Of a DNA stretch of 64,000 bases, positions 24,642-37,100 are shown in pieces. The stretch spans positions 24,377,115-24,441,114 of the forward strand of contig NC_034011.1 in assembly GCF_000346465.2 (NCBI RefSeq), given 5' to 3'. The first letter of the stretch is position 1. Each line of letters starts with the position of its first letter. The position numbers and the translations under genes were made by a program. Source of the DNA: Prunus persica (lineage: Eukaryota > Streptophyta > Magnoliopsida > Rosales > Rosaceae). A model generated the notes under the pieces. That model did no database searches. It was not told where the DNA came from and worked only from the letters and a program-made list of their open reading frames with translations.

Positions 24642-27129
24642 ATGGGTAGCATTTCATTGCCTGACATGGCAGTTGGGATCATTCACCACTGTCCCACTGC
24701 TTATTCAGGTGCACATTGGAAGTATGATAAGAATTTATGCCTGGGGCGGCGTCCTCCTATCTTTAGAACTGCTTCGAAAAGAAAAAAGTGTGTAATATCT
24801 CGCGACTGCTCCTGTGAATTTCTATTTTCTTTTTGTACTTTGCTTGGTAATCTTGTATACTTTCTTTTATATGTTGTGGAAACTATTTCCTGTTATTTGA
24901 AGTTTAAGTTTTTATCATGACCAAAATGGAAATCTTGCAGGAACCTTTTCTGCAAACCTCATTGGCTATGTAAATCAAGAACAAGAATTTTATCAAGCAT
25001 GGTATATCTCTTCATGCTGAAGGAATGATGATATATTTCTCTGCATACTAGTAATCACAGCTTTTATCAGTAGTTTTAACTTTTAGTTTTATATGAAGCT
25101 AATGGGGTAACCGGAGAGTACCAAGCATTGGAGGCATGTGACCTTTTGTCTTTTGATTTCTATGGCAGGATGATTCCAGTGACACTTTTGCAGATGTGGT
25201 TGAAACTTCAGGAAGAAATGAAGTGTTGAACATAGAAGAAGATGAATTAATTACCGCTAGAAAAGCTCTTTCTGAGGCCCAAGCTAGACAAGAAGCCATT
25301 GAGAAAGAGAGAGATCAATTGCTTGAAAAATTGGCCTGTTCGGAAGCTAAACAACAGGAATATGTTGCTACCATATTGCATGAGAAGGAACTGGCTATTG
25401 CAGAAGTTGAGGCAGCCAAGTCTTTGTTCCATCAGAAGCTGCAGGAATCAGTTGAAGAGAAGTTCAGCTTGGAATCTAAGTTAGTCCTTGCAAAAAATGA
25501 TGCTGTTGAACTTGCAGTGCAAGTAGAAAAGTTAGCAGAAATTGCTTTTCAGCAGGCCACATCTCACATTCTAGAAGATGCTCAGTTAAGGGTTTCAGCT
25601 GCAGAAACTGCAGCTGCTGAAGCAGCTTATGAGATAGAAAAGCAAATTAGGGATGTGACTGAAGGGAGTATATTGTCAATTGTGGAACAATCAAAATATG
25701 CCATAGAGAAGGCACTGGATGTGGCAGAAAAAGCTGGCGAGCATGCAACAAAAGCAGTATCAGAATTTACTGAAGGTATGAATCCACTGGATGAGCTTGC
25801 TTCCATCCAGTCAAAAAATATTATGTTACAGGGTGTCGTAAATGATTTAGAATCTCAGTTACTGCTTACAAGAAGTGACGTTGATAGGTTGAAGTTGGAG
25901 TTGGAAAAGGCCCATGCACATGCAAATGCGTTTGAGCTCCGAGCTAAGGATGCTGAGAAAGCACTGCTTGAATTTCAGGAGTCAAGCAAGAAAAACACTC
26001 TCCAGAAAGAGGAGGAAATTATGTCTTTGATAGAGAAAATGAAGAAAGATTCATCAGAAAGAAAGAAGGCTTCTTCAAAGGCTTTTAAGGCTGAGTTGCA
26101 AAGCATTAGGGATGCTATTGGAGCTGCCAAAGAAATGGCGCATTCCAAAGATGATGCCTACTTGAGAAGATGCGAAGCACTGCAGAGATCATTGAAGGCA
26201 TCTGAAGCTACTACAAAGATGTGGAGACAGAGAGCAGAAATGGCAGAATCAATATTATGTGAGGAAAGACCACTAGGTGAAGGGGATGAAGATTCCATTT
26301 ATGTTGTTAACGGTGGACGAATCGACCTTTTGACAGATGATGATTCACAGAAATGGAAACTTTTAAGTGATGGCCCTCGCAGAGAGATACCTCAATGGAT
26401 GGCGAGGAAAATTCGTACTATCCGTCCCAGGTTTCCACCAAGAAAGATTGATGTAGCTGAAGCGTTGAGCTCAAAGTTCAGATCTTTGGACTTGCCCAAG
26501 CCTAATGAAGTATGGTCTATAGCTCAGGAAAAGCCAAAGGAGGGTGATACACTTATTGAGCATGTGATTGAGAAGGAAACAATAGAGAAGAAACGGAAAG
26601 CCCTAGAGCATGCTCTTCAAGGGAAGACCATACAATGGCAGAAGACACCAGAACAAACAAACTTAGGTTAGTTTTCTTGTATTCTCAAAATTGCTTCATG
26701 CTACTGAGAAAGCAGGTGTCAGAAACAGAGCGTTATCTGACTTGAAATTGTGCATTGACTTCAATGCAGAGTCAGGAACTGGAACAGGGCGCGAGATTGT
26801 GGTATGCATGTTGATACCCATTATTTGAAATATCAATATGTCATCCTAGAAGTAGTAAAGATTTGTTATGCAAGACTATCTTTGAACTTCGGTTCTGCTG
26901 TGCAGAAGTATCATTACAAAATGTGTGTCCCCAATTTCTCCACGTATATTTTTTCAGTTTCTGGAGGTTTTCAAGAGACTGTTCTTTCCAACTGATGATT
27001 TTGCTCCTGCCACATACTCATTATTTTGAGTGAAGATAGCCCCTTATAGCTAAAATTTGTTGTTTCTCAAGTTAGATGTTCAGATTTAATGTCATCAAAA
27101 TATGCCTATTCTCCCTCTCCCCATACCCC

Positions 27130-27175
<46 letters not shown>

Positions 27176-30100
27176 AACTGTGATCAACTAGAGGTTATCT
27201 TTGATTATTTTACACGATACGAAGATGCAATTCATGGATTGTTACCACTAGTGACTCTTATGCTGTTGCCTTTGAAGTTTCAAGGCTTCAATTGGGAGAG
27301 CTGGAGAAAGCAGTGGTACCTGGATTTAGCTCCTAAAGCTGCTGATTTATCTAAAATTGGGGTAACATCAGTGTGGTTCCCACCACCAACAGAATCTGTT
27401 GCTCCTCAAGGTTCATCTCCTCCATGTCCATTTTGATTTATCCTTATCTTTCTTATCATAATGGTCAGATATAACAAGATTAATATCTTTTGAGACATTC
27501 CTGTGATGCAAATAATCATTGTGGTTGGTGGTAGTCATATTGTTTAGTTGTTATTAACAATCTTGCACTCCTAACAATCACCTGTGCTGAATTCTTTTTC
27601 TTCTGTTGTGTTCTTCAAAGTATTTGTATGAACTCACAGTCGACACTCTACCTGCATTTGTATGTATGTTTATCTCTGAAAATATCTACATAGAACCCGC
27701 ATTAGTATATTAAGTAGCATTAAAACATGATTTGATTAAGTTTGGGCCTCTGCAATAATTTTGTATAGCATTTGTGACCCAATATGATATGGTATGCAGG
27801 TTATATGCCTTCTGACCTTTACAATTTGAACTCATCATATGGTTCTGTGGAAGAACTTAAACACTGCATTGGGGAAATGCATTCTCAAGGTCTTCTGGTA
27901 TGTATGTGATCTTTAATATGACTGGTTTAATCTTAGGCCATCGAAGGTCAATTCTTAAATCATTTAAAAGTTTTTGGTTGATGATAATTTTCCTGTATTA
28001 TTCGTTTGTTCTCTATTTCGAGGAAAGTGAAAATTGTTGAGAAATGCCTTTCGTTGGTCATAGGCTCCAAAAAAAGTAATTCATATTTGGAAAGTCAGAT
28101 AGTAGGGTCCAATTCTGAATAATGATGTGCATATGTTATAGGGATATCTGCTCCTTTTCTTTTTTGTTTGATTATCATATGTGAATTTTCTTTGTTGGAT
28201 TAGTAATATGTGTTTCCTGTGAACAGGCCTTGGGAGATGTTGTCTTAAATCATAGATGTGCTCAAAAACAGGTAAACTATTGATCCTATTTCATTGATTG
28301 TTTGTGAAACTTCATGGTAGTTTGTTTATGATAATTCTCCTGAAACACCTTTTTGTTGGGAGCTATTTTCATGTTGCAAACTTGGTTGGTCATATTTGCT
28401 GTTGTCATTCCTCTTGATGAATCTCATCCTTGCTGATTTCAGAGTCCAAATGGCATTTGGAACATTTTTGGTGGGAAGCTTGCTTGGGGGCCTGAAGCAA
28501 TTGTTTGTGATGATCCAAATTTTCAGGGCTGTGGAAATCCTTCAAGTGGTATTTTAATTTATTTTTCTGTTTTCCCCAAACTTTGATGAATTAAAGGAAG
28601 AAAATCTAGTATCATTTTTACCATTTTTGGAAGGGAGCTTACCCTCAAACTTATCTGCTGTTCATGCTGTGTGTAGGGGATATATTTCATGCAGCACCCA
28701 ATATTGATCATTCAAAGGACTTCGTAAGAAATGATATAAAGGAGTGGTTAAACTGGCTTCGAAACGATATTGGTTTTGATGGATGGCGCCTTGACTTCGT
28801 AAGGTGAAGGTGTTTTTATTTTTCTTTGAGTGGAACAGGGGCCAAAGGCCCAAAGCATTTTCTTATTTCTCAGTCTCTAACATATCTTTCTTTATCTTTT
28901 GTTGGCCAAATTTGTTCTTCTGTTCTGTGTGTATTCAAATTCCAAGTAGGATATTTTGTACATAAGCCTGAAGAAAAGAATGCAGATTGTGTGCGATTGT
29001 GTGGAGCTTAGTGCACTCTTGTGACTTAGGTAGTAGTTGGTTTGTTTATACAATAGTCATTCATGAGCTCTAGTGGTAGGTATTTAGTAATGAACAGACA
29101 CCCTTATATGCATTCTTTGTAACAATTCCAACTTTTCCGGTATCACACGAAATTTTATATGCTGCCATGATGTAGCTACTGTATCAGCAGATTGTCCCAG
29201 AATTTGAAAATGCTTTAAAATGCAGTATATTCTAACTTCATTGTGATTTTTACTTGAATTTTTGGAGAGAAAAAAGTCAACTTAATTCTTGAACCAAAGG
29301 AAAAGAAGAATAGCTAAAAGAGCCAAAGAGCATTATGAGCACTAAACCATTGTAATCCCTAACTTTAAGTTTAAATATTGACTATTATGGGTGAACGTGC
29401 CATGTAATACTATAGGCACATGTCAATTTGATGTTTAGGCGAATTCAACTGTGAAGCTAATGTTTGTACATTAATTTCATCCAAAGTTCAGATGTCTGAA
29501 AATTTGTGAATGCTCTTACACGTTCAGACTCTTTTTTTCTCTTGTAGTCCATGGTGGGCAATTAAACCTCTTTTATGTTGTTCGCAGAGGCTTCTCCGGT
29601 ACCTATGTAAAAGAATATATTGAAGCTTCGGTTCCTGCATTTGCTATTGGAGAATATTGGGACAGTTTAGCTTATGAAAATGGAAATTTGTGTTACAATC
29701 AAGGTAAGAATTTGTAGATTGTAGATTAAATTTGTAATTCTGTTTCTTGTTGTATGATTAGGCGGATGAAAGCAAACTATAGTTCCATCTTTAGGGACAT
29801 TTGTTACTAATCTTTGGCAATGGTGAAAACACCTGCAACCATTCTAAATCTGCTGAATAATTCGTTTTTATTCCCCTAGAACAGTAACAGGGAAGATAGC
29901 CACAATAGCGTTAATCCATGGCTTTGTTTTAATCCTTTCATTACCTCCTCCTCCACCTCTTTAAACTAGTAAAACTCCTTCGTTGCCAGAAACAATGAAA
30001 TGTTTACCATTTTGCTTAGCATGGATATGAAAATGTGAACTCGTCTATTTTTCCAGATGCTCACCGGCAAAGAATCGTTAATTGGATCAATGCCACAGGC

Positions 30101-30581
30101 GGTACTTCCTCGGCATTTGATGTCACAACAAAGGTACCTTCTATACTGCATCTGCTACATACTAATTTTAGTATGACTCACTTACATAATGGATAAGTCT
30201 AAGAGAATAAAACTGACCCAAAATGAATAGTTTATCATTCATGAAATGCACCAGAACAATGTCACTCAGACAACGTGGAAAAAGTGAAAGACAGCCTGAC
30301 AATGGATAGGGTTTACTTGCCAAACCTTGACGTCCTTTTTTCCAATAAATAAAAGCGAAAAATATATCCTGATAATTTACCTAATGGTGAAACTCATGTT
30401 AAGTGGCTGCACATTTAGCTCAATACATACTTAGTATTGCATTTTTGCAGGGAATACTCCACTCTGCTCTTCATAACCAATATTGGAGGTTAATAGATCC
30501 TCAGGGTAAACCAACTGGAGTTTTGGGATGGTGGCCCTCACGTGCTGTCACATTTTTGGAGAACCATGACACTGGATCAAC

Positions 30582-30635
<54 letters not shown>

Positions 30636-31262
30636 TACACACAAGCACTGAACGCAAATACCACTACTGAGGCACAAGGAACTGGTTACTGATTTTTGAA
30701 AGCTTATATTGAGCCAAGACAGTCAGGCTTTAGCTGCTGGATTCCATCAGTTGAATCTTTGTTAAACAGCTTTTATCTAAGTTAAGACTTGATTTATAAA
30801 CTTTCTAACTTTCTTTTAATTTCAGGGTCACTGGCCATTCCCACGAGATAAGCTTACACAGGGATATGCATACATTTTGACTCATCCTGGAACTGTGAGT
30901 TCTCTCAATCACCTGATTGCCACTATGAATTATTTTATGAATAGCTGCTATTTAACTTTGCAATCTTTATTTTCTTATCTCTACTGCAGCCTGTCATTTT
31001 CTATGACCATTTATATGACTTTGGTCTTCATGACATCCTAACTGAGCTAATTGAGGCTCGGAGAAGGGCCGGAATCCATTGCCGGAGCGCTGTAAAGATA
31101 TACCATGCAAATAATGAAGGTTATGTTGCACAGATAGGTGATACACTAGTAATGAAGCTTGGCCATTTTGATTGGAACCCCTCAAAGGAAAACCATTTGG
31201 AGGGGAGCTGGCAGACTTTTGTTGATAAAGGGTCAGATTATAAATTGTGGCTACGACAATAG
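24642..31262 (+). CDS. Coiled-coil/GH13 alpha-amylase, AMY3-related
   Basis: Fourteen coding exons were read: 24642-24787, 24941-25001, 25169-26666, 26770-26801, 27278-27410, 27800-27897, 28227-28271, 28443-28548, 28677-28803, 29588-29703, 30057-30133, 30451-30585, 30826-30894 and 30990-31262. They total 2916 bp, or 971 residues, in phase. About residues 1-70 are basic and Ser-rich, like a plastid transit peptide. Residues 75-500 are a long Glu/Lys/Ala-rich coiled coil, mostly one exon. The GH13 plant alpha-amylase domain starts at FQGFNWESW (about 575) and has conserved region I LNHRC, the nucleophile Asp in [10 protein letters not shown], the acid/base Glu in FAIGEYWDS and the third Asp in [11 protein letters not shown], so it should be active on starch (inference). 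Chloroplast AMY3 of Arabidopsis has CBM45 modules where this protein has the coil. A (TC)n run starts at the donor after exon 12. The last exon tail is duplicated at 38104. Confidence 0.88.
27131..27171. repeat. (CT)n microsatellite in an amylase intron
   Basis: About 20 CT units in the intron between the short 26770-26801 exon and the first GH13 exon at 27278. Non-coding. Confidence 0.9.
30586..30630. repeat. (TC)n microsatellite starting at an amylase splice donor
   Basis: The exon ending AACACAG at 30585 is followed directly by GTCTCTCTC and about 20 TC units, so the repeat forms intron positions +1 onward and replaces the usual GTAAGT-type donor. Exon identity is secure because [16 protein letters not shown] joins in frame. 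Confidence 0.9.
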
Positions 31263-31554
31263 TTTGACTCAAATTGATACTTGTATTATGTTAACACCTT
31301 GAAATTTACCATTGTAATTTTCTTTTTTCTTTTTTCTTTTTTTTTTAAATTTTTCTGGCACGAGGAATAAGTGCAATGGGAATGTAAAAGAACTGTTTTA
31401 TAGCATTTTTTCGTTGTAAATAAAGAAGCATGCCAGAAGAGATGGTGTGTAAATCAGTTCATTCATGCAAACATGTCCCTTTTGTTTTGGTAGGTGATTT
31501 GGGCTCTTTGCAAAAGCAGCAAAAACTTAATTTAAAAGCAAACATGTCCTTTGT
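31058..31554 (+). repeat. 497-bp direct repeat, copy A (amylase exon tail and 3' UTR)
   Basis: This stretch (the last 205 bp of amylase coding sequence plus 292 bp downstream) recurs at 38104-38600, offset exactly 7046 bp. By eye the only difference is one T/A in the oligo-T tract near 31340. Homology starts at TCGGAGAAGG and stops after CCTTTGT; bases on the inner side differ at once. Confidence 0.93.
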
Positions 31555-31710
31555 AGCGTTAGAAGAAGTCGTGTCCGTCCCGGACATCTGCAATGTCCTC
31601 CCACGCTTTTTTTTTAATATAGGACAAACTGAAGGAAAAGACTGACCCATTCGGTGACTTCCCGATGCCCTATCCGACAACCGTTAACCGCCTTGCAGGG
31701 AATTCCTTAC

Positions 31711-31925
31711 TCAAAAGTATGAGAGTGTGAAATAAAAAATCCCTCGAATCTCTGCCACCAACTCTCTTTCCAAAGTAGGGTCACCACCAAAAAGATGCTG
31801 GAAAAAGGAGACAGCCTCTTGACTAACAGCTTTATGGTCTGTAAACTTATCCCCCTCGGCATTGTAAACACTCAACAATCTGTTCTTGGACTGCCTAGCC
31901 CTCACCAGTTCAAAATAAAGGTCTT
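31711..31925 (-). pseudogene. LINE reverse-transcriptase fragment in the mitochondrial block
   Basis: The minus strand reads EEDLYFELVRARQSKNRLLS and then FTDHKAVSQEAVSFFQHLFG, the linker typical of plant non-LTR retrotransposons between the endonuclease and reverse-transcriptase domains. Only about 65 residues remain and the frame ends at a stop near 31711. Such pieces are common both in plant nuclear DNA and in plant mitochondrial genomes. Confidence 0.6.
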
Positions 31926-33181
31926 CCTCTGGGGGCGGGCAGACCCTCTTTTATTGTATTGCTGCCATGCGTAAGAAAGAGATAACGGTGATTGCTGAAA
32001 AAACTCGGACTTAGGGCAGCAGAAAGCATAGGCCACATAGACTCTGATCATCGTAAACAGCGTAGTTAGATAATAGAAGCTTTGCCAGAAGCAAGACGAG
32101 GAAGCGGAGCAAGCCCCCCGACCGACTAAAATACAACAGTCTGTTTGGGCCTAAATTCGACGAAATCTTGAATTGCGTATAGAAACAAAACAAAACGAAC
32201 CGCTTCTATTCTCGGAGCTGAGGTATAGAGCCTGAGCCTATTCTCATCAGACAGAAGACCGACCTCTGAACTTTCTAACTTCAGCTAGCTGACTGGTTTA
32301 CTACTGGCTTTCAACCCTTGGGCAGCTATCCTTGGCATGCGTGCTACTGGCCCGCCTACTGAACTCCTACTGTCCTGCTACCAAGCATTCTCTCTTTACT
32401 CGCCTAAGGGTGCACTAAGAAAGATTGCTACAAGCAATCAATCAAAGCGAGCTTTCATTTTAGCGTGTATTTGAAAGAGTTGAAAAGCCTTTATATAGAA
32501 AGTGTTGAAAAAGGCAGGAACGTGAGTCTGGGGAGAAATGGAACACTTAGTTCCTTTAAATTAAAACTCGCCATTCAATTTCCTAACGCCTTGGGTCATG
32601 TGAGCATCTGGGCATGCACGAACTTACCGCCTGAACAGGTTTACCGCGCTCAAATGCAGTAAGTAATCCCGGAGCAAATGAACTCAAGAGTGAAGAGCAC
32701 GGATTGCAGCTGAAATGAATGGAAGGTTTTAGCCTTTGGAAGTTGGGGGTGAAACCAGTGGAATTCTTTTTTTTATTCTTTTTTATTTAGGCAACTTAAT
32801 GACAAGCAGCGGACTGCCAAGTCGGAGTGGAACATGTAAAAAGATTTCTGAACCCCTTTCCCTATGGTCAAGCTGTTTCACCCCTTTAAATATCTAAACT
32901 TAGACTTAGACAAAAAAAATTGTGTTTTATAGCAGAGCGTCTGGCCACACTTGCTAATGGCGATTGGAGAGTTTTAGTGATACTACGGTGAATCATCTCA
33001 CTAGAGATAAATCTGATCAAAATCCTTAGCGTTTCACACTAAGCAAGTAAACTACCTTCACCCCAGAACTAATAATGGAGAATGGTAATCCAACCGATTT
33101 ACGACTATACCAGGAATAATTGGCTGATAGAGATAACACTGATTTACTGGATACGGGAGACTTTCCAGTTTCCGGATGACC

Positions 33182-33397
33182 TCAAGATTTGCTACTAAAA
33201 GAAGGCCGATCTCGCCACGAGAAAGACGCACAGAAGAGGTATGCCCAGCGCGCGGAGGATCCGTTGAGAGTTTCTGTTGTCTCGGTAGGGAATTCTTCAT
33301 TATAGATTGAGATCTTCTTCGAACTTAATGCACAAATAGATGGAATAGCAGCAAATAGCATCTTTCTAGCATGCATATTCGTGGAAGTAAATCTCAT
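33182..33397 (-). pseudogene. atp4: Chimeric frame with mitochondrial atp4 N-terminus
   Basis: The first 35 codons (33293-33397) match the start of mitochondrial atp4 (ORF25, ATP synthase peripheral-stalk subunit b): MRFTSTNMHARKMLF, then ICALSSKKISIYNEE. The reading then switches to unrelated sequence for 36 residues and stops. Residues look genomic and unedited, as expected for mitochondrial DNA. In the nucleus it would be inert; in a mitochondrial genome it would be a recombination-derived chimeric frame. Recognition is by memory of the conserved atp4 start. Confidence 0.7.
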
Positions 33398-33636
33398 TAT
33401 GAAAGCTTACCACCACTTCGCCTCTTTGTTGGACTGCCGGCGCGAACACAGTGGTCTCTGACCAAAACCAGGAACCAATTCGAATTTGGATCTTGAATAT
33501 GAATAAGTACTCGTGTAACGGCAGATAAAGCCGCGAAGGCGTGCCCTTGTTCTTTGGTTGGATTGTCTTTGTCTTTGGTGTACCCCCTCCTGGGGTTTAC
33601 AACACGGCGAAACAAAAAGGTTCGAATGAAATCCAA
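33397..33636 (-). other. Unassigned frame upstream of the atp4 fragment
   Basis: A 79-residue open frame beginning MDFIRTFLFRRVV that ends exactly where the atp4 fragment starts. I do not recognise it. In a mitochondrial genome this would be the atp4 leader region, so it is more likely non-coding than a gene. Confidence 0.25.
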
Positions 33637-33682
33637 TGAGAAAAAATAATAAGAATTTTTAGGCTGTATACCTAATTTTCCT

Positions 33683-33756
33683 GGGATTGTAGTTCAATCA
33701 GTCAGAGCACCGCCCTGTCAAGGCGGAAGCTGCGGGTTCGAGCCCCGTCAGTCCCG
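33683..33756 (+). tRNA. trnD-GUC: tRNA-Asp(GUC), plastid-like, within the mitochondrial block
   Basis: A 74-nt cloverleaf: acceptor GGGATTG with CAGTCCC plus discriminator G, D-arm, anticodon stem CCGCC/GGCGG around loop CTGTCAA (anticodon GTC), and T-arm GCGGGTTCGAGCCCCGT. CCA is not encoded. The sequence is almost that of chloroplast trnD, with an altered D-loop (AATCAGTC rather than AATTGGTC). Plant mitochondria commonly carry this plastid-derived copy. In the nucleus expression is doubtful. Confidence 0.9.
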
Positions 33757-33984
33757 ACCTAAGATCCGATGAATCAGGTCGATCAAAAGGCGCAGAAATT
33801 GCTAGAACTGAATGCGGAAAGTATGGAAAAATATCTCGTAATGCCGCATCTTCTGGTCTTGGTTCCTTTCGGACGTGCAGGTGGATCCTATTTCCTTCCT
33901 TCTTTTGTTCTGGTTCCCGTGCGTTTACTTGCAGCGTTTCGCTATCCGCTGTTCTTCTAAGCGCTGTTCTATAGAAGGTTAGAG

Positions 33985-34190
33985 TCTAAGAAGGAAAGCC
34001 CTCCTTCCTCTCTCGGGAGGCAGACCACGTTCCAAGCCACCTTGGCAGCCTTAGAGATCCCAACTGCACCATGCCAGAGGAAAGATCTGAGATCTGGTCA
34101 ATAACCTTGCACACCTCCCTTCGGCAAATGAAAATGCTACTCCAGTAGACCTGAATACTGAACAACACTGATCTGATGAGCTGATGCGAT
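33985..34190 (-). pseudogene. LINE reverse-transcriptase C-terminal fragment
   Basis: Minus-strand reading with frame changes gives LFSIQVYWSSIFI, VCKVIDQI and PRWLGT-like pieces, the segment that follows the reverse-transcriptase core in plant LINEs. It is too short and shifted to encode anything. It may come from the same ancestral LINE as the piece near 31.8 kb. Confidence 0.45.
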
Positions 34191-37100
34191 CAGCGATCTG
34201 CTCTTTGAGTGTATCACTAACAGATTGTACGACTCGGTCTTGGTATTTCGTTTCGCATTTATCATCGGACAAATCAAGTCAAGGATCCGAAGGAGAATAA
34301 CTAGTACCGATTGATGGGGGAGAGTTACTATTACACAAGAGCTCAGCTGGCTTACTAATAGAAAGATGAACCCCTTGTGAGGAGTTCCCTCAAATCGGGA
34401 TTATAAATAAATTTTATGAACCTATTCCTGGTGAGTCTCTTAGAATTCTTTTCTTAAATTTAATGCCAAAAAATTTAAGTTTAAAAGAAAGGTTAAAATG
34501 GGATAAAAATGTGGAGGAAACAGTGAGTTGTTACGAGGTATATCCGCTCGGCTCCTGTCGGGGAGCCTCACTCTCTTGCAGAGGATTAAAAGGTTTAGGA
34601 TTCACCTTGACAACCGCCACACACATTGGGTCATTCACTCACTCCCGCATTGGGCGTCCCTCCCCCCTACGCTTTTTGGGCAGATTTTACCCTATCTACA
34701 CCCGGAGCCAATCTCCTATCGGTCCTGCCGCCACGCCGCAGAACGGGAGCTCGTGTGGAACCTTTTATTTTTGGCGTAACAGCGGTGGCACGTAACAAAA
34801 TATTACGGTCGACCTGCACTATGAGCAAGCTGTGCGAAAAACCGCTTCTTTTTTCCGGTTTCGCAACAACTTGGGCGAAATGGGGTTCTACCGGGAAACC
34901 ATGAGGTTCAATAGCTAAATACATGGCAATTGAATCATGAGCCGAGATGATCCTTGCACTTAGTTGGGATTTTACGCGCGCTAACTTCCTCAGAAAGTGA
35001 AACTCTTTTGTGGACTAACTAAAAGGCTTGAAGACAAGACGGCATTGGTTGTTCCAAGTGAGTTTAAAGAATTCACGAGAGCTTTTATGCTTGGGATAGG
35101 TTAGACCTATCTGTTTTCTTTAATCCCCTTGGTTCCCTTTCCCCCTTCCCGCCTTAAACTAAGAAGTGTTGACACTCGGGTGGACTTCTTATCGGGCCGA
35201 AATGCGGAAGCTCGCTTTATCAGACAACGACTTTAGAAAAGGATGAAAGCTTTTGGACCTAGCTAAAGGACTTTAAGCCTTTGCGCAAGCAAGCGCGAGA
35301 GAAGCAAGCAAAGTAGAAGCTTTGCCAGAAGCAAGACGAGGAAGCGGAGCAAGCCCCCCGACCGACTAAAATTCGAAATGGTGAATTGAGGTAGAGTAGA
35401 CCGATGATCCTGTAGTCATTTGGCCGGCTATTGAAAGAAAAAGCAGCCTCTCTCTTGTGGGCTAACCAATGCGCCCCTACTAACAGCTATCTAATGCAAA
35501 TATCTCATTTATGAGCCATATTCGCCTGAAAGCTTAAAGGCAACTGAGAGCCAAGCAAGCAAACCGTAAGGCCCACTCGACCTGTATGGATTCCCCCATT
35601 CACTCACTCCCGCATTGGGCGTCCCTCCCCCCTACGCTTTTTGGGCTAGGGGGGGACGCCCTGAGTGCGTTCGTTCATTCCCAACAGCAGAAAATACAAT
35701 GTTTGCAGATGCCCATGCTTTGATTCGAAAGCCCTAGCCAGTGATGAATCCCCAGTAAGATCGGAGTATTGAATTTATCCTCCCTTCAGTCCTGTTTGAA
35801 CCCGTCCCAGCAACGACCACCTTCCTACTGCAAGGTGAGGCTCTGCCCTTCCCCTAGAATCCACTCCGGGTCGGAGGAGCTGCTAGTCCAACTTCTTGAG
35901 CAGCCGAGATATTGAACAACGAACATTGAATTCCTTGCCTCACCCTGAGATGAGAGGGGAGGGGTGCGCTTCCTTCCGGAAAAAAAAGTGGTTCTTACCT
36001 TCCTGTACGAGTAGTGAAGAACTATAGAGAGCTGTGGTTGGTTGTTGACCAACGGAAAGCATGGAAAAAAAGAAAAAGGAATCATGAAACGCCACTGCTC
36101 CATGCAAGTAAGATTCTCACTCCCTCTAGGTAGATCTCACTTGATGGATTGTGTAATTCCAAAAGGGATTCTAGGATTTGATTCCTCCCTTTGGCAAAGA
36201 CTTATTTGCATACCTATTCCGGTTGATCCACACCATACTGTATTCTCGTAAGATGATACACACTAGCTAACAATCCGCCTGGTGCTCGGCTAACCACTAA
36301 GTCGCTCATGCACAAATTCTTACAAAAAGGGGAGCCCCGCGAAGGGTGGAGATGAATCTATATCTGTCAATCACAAGAGCTATAGGGCTTTTGGGCATTA
36401 TTAAGAAAATGGACTCTCCACCTATTTCATTGTGTGCTTACTCCCCTTCTGCGCTATCAAATATCATAGCATAGTATATAGCGTAAGACTTTGCTTGCTC
36501 CGAGCAATCTTGTTAAGGAAGGGCGGCTAGGGTGGGAAAAATGCAGAAGAATGAAATTCCAAAGAAGGAGATAAGAAGGAAGACTCTTCGTTGTTGAATG
36601 CGGGTCACTACATAAGCGAATGATCTTCGCTTCTCGGGAACAACAAAAACCACCATCTCGCTCTTTCCTTTTTTCGGTGCTACCTTTTTCTTTCCAAGGG
36701 ATGGGATTGGGATGTATAATAACCTTTTTTTTGAGGATCGGTCCGTAGAACCTATAAAAAAGAGATGGTTGTGGCGCGAAGTACTCTTGTGCACCTACGT
36801 CACATTATCTGTGAAAAGGGGGGTAAAGAGTAGGATATAATTCCCAGCAGGAGGATCCTTCTTTCGTTTCGCATTTATCATCGGACAAATCAAGTCAAGG
36901 ATCCGAAGGAGAATAACTAGTACCGATTGATGGGGGAGAGTTACTATTACACAAGAAGACTGATAAGATCTATTAAATATCTATAAAATGCTAACTCCTT
37001 ATCCCACTCATGACACTCTTGACCTGGAAAATCCCCCTTGGAATACCTTATAAGCTGGGGGGGCAATCGGTTTGATTATCAGCTGCTCCCCGCTCATCAG

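Noticed and set aside
34463..34924. Overlapping open frames on both strands in the mitochondrial block
   Set aside because: Frames overlap in several registers, none matches a mitochondrial gene I recognise, and part is a dispersed repeat.
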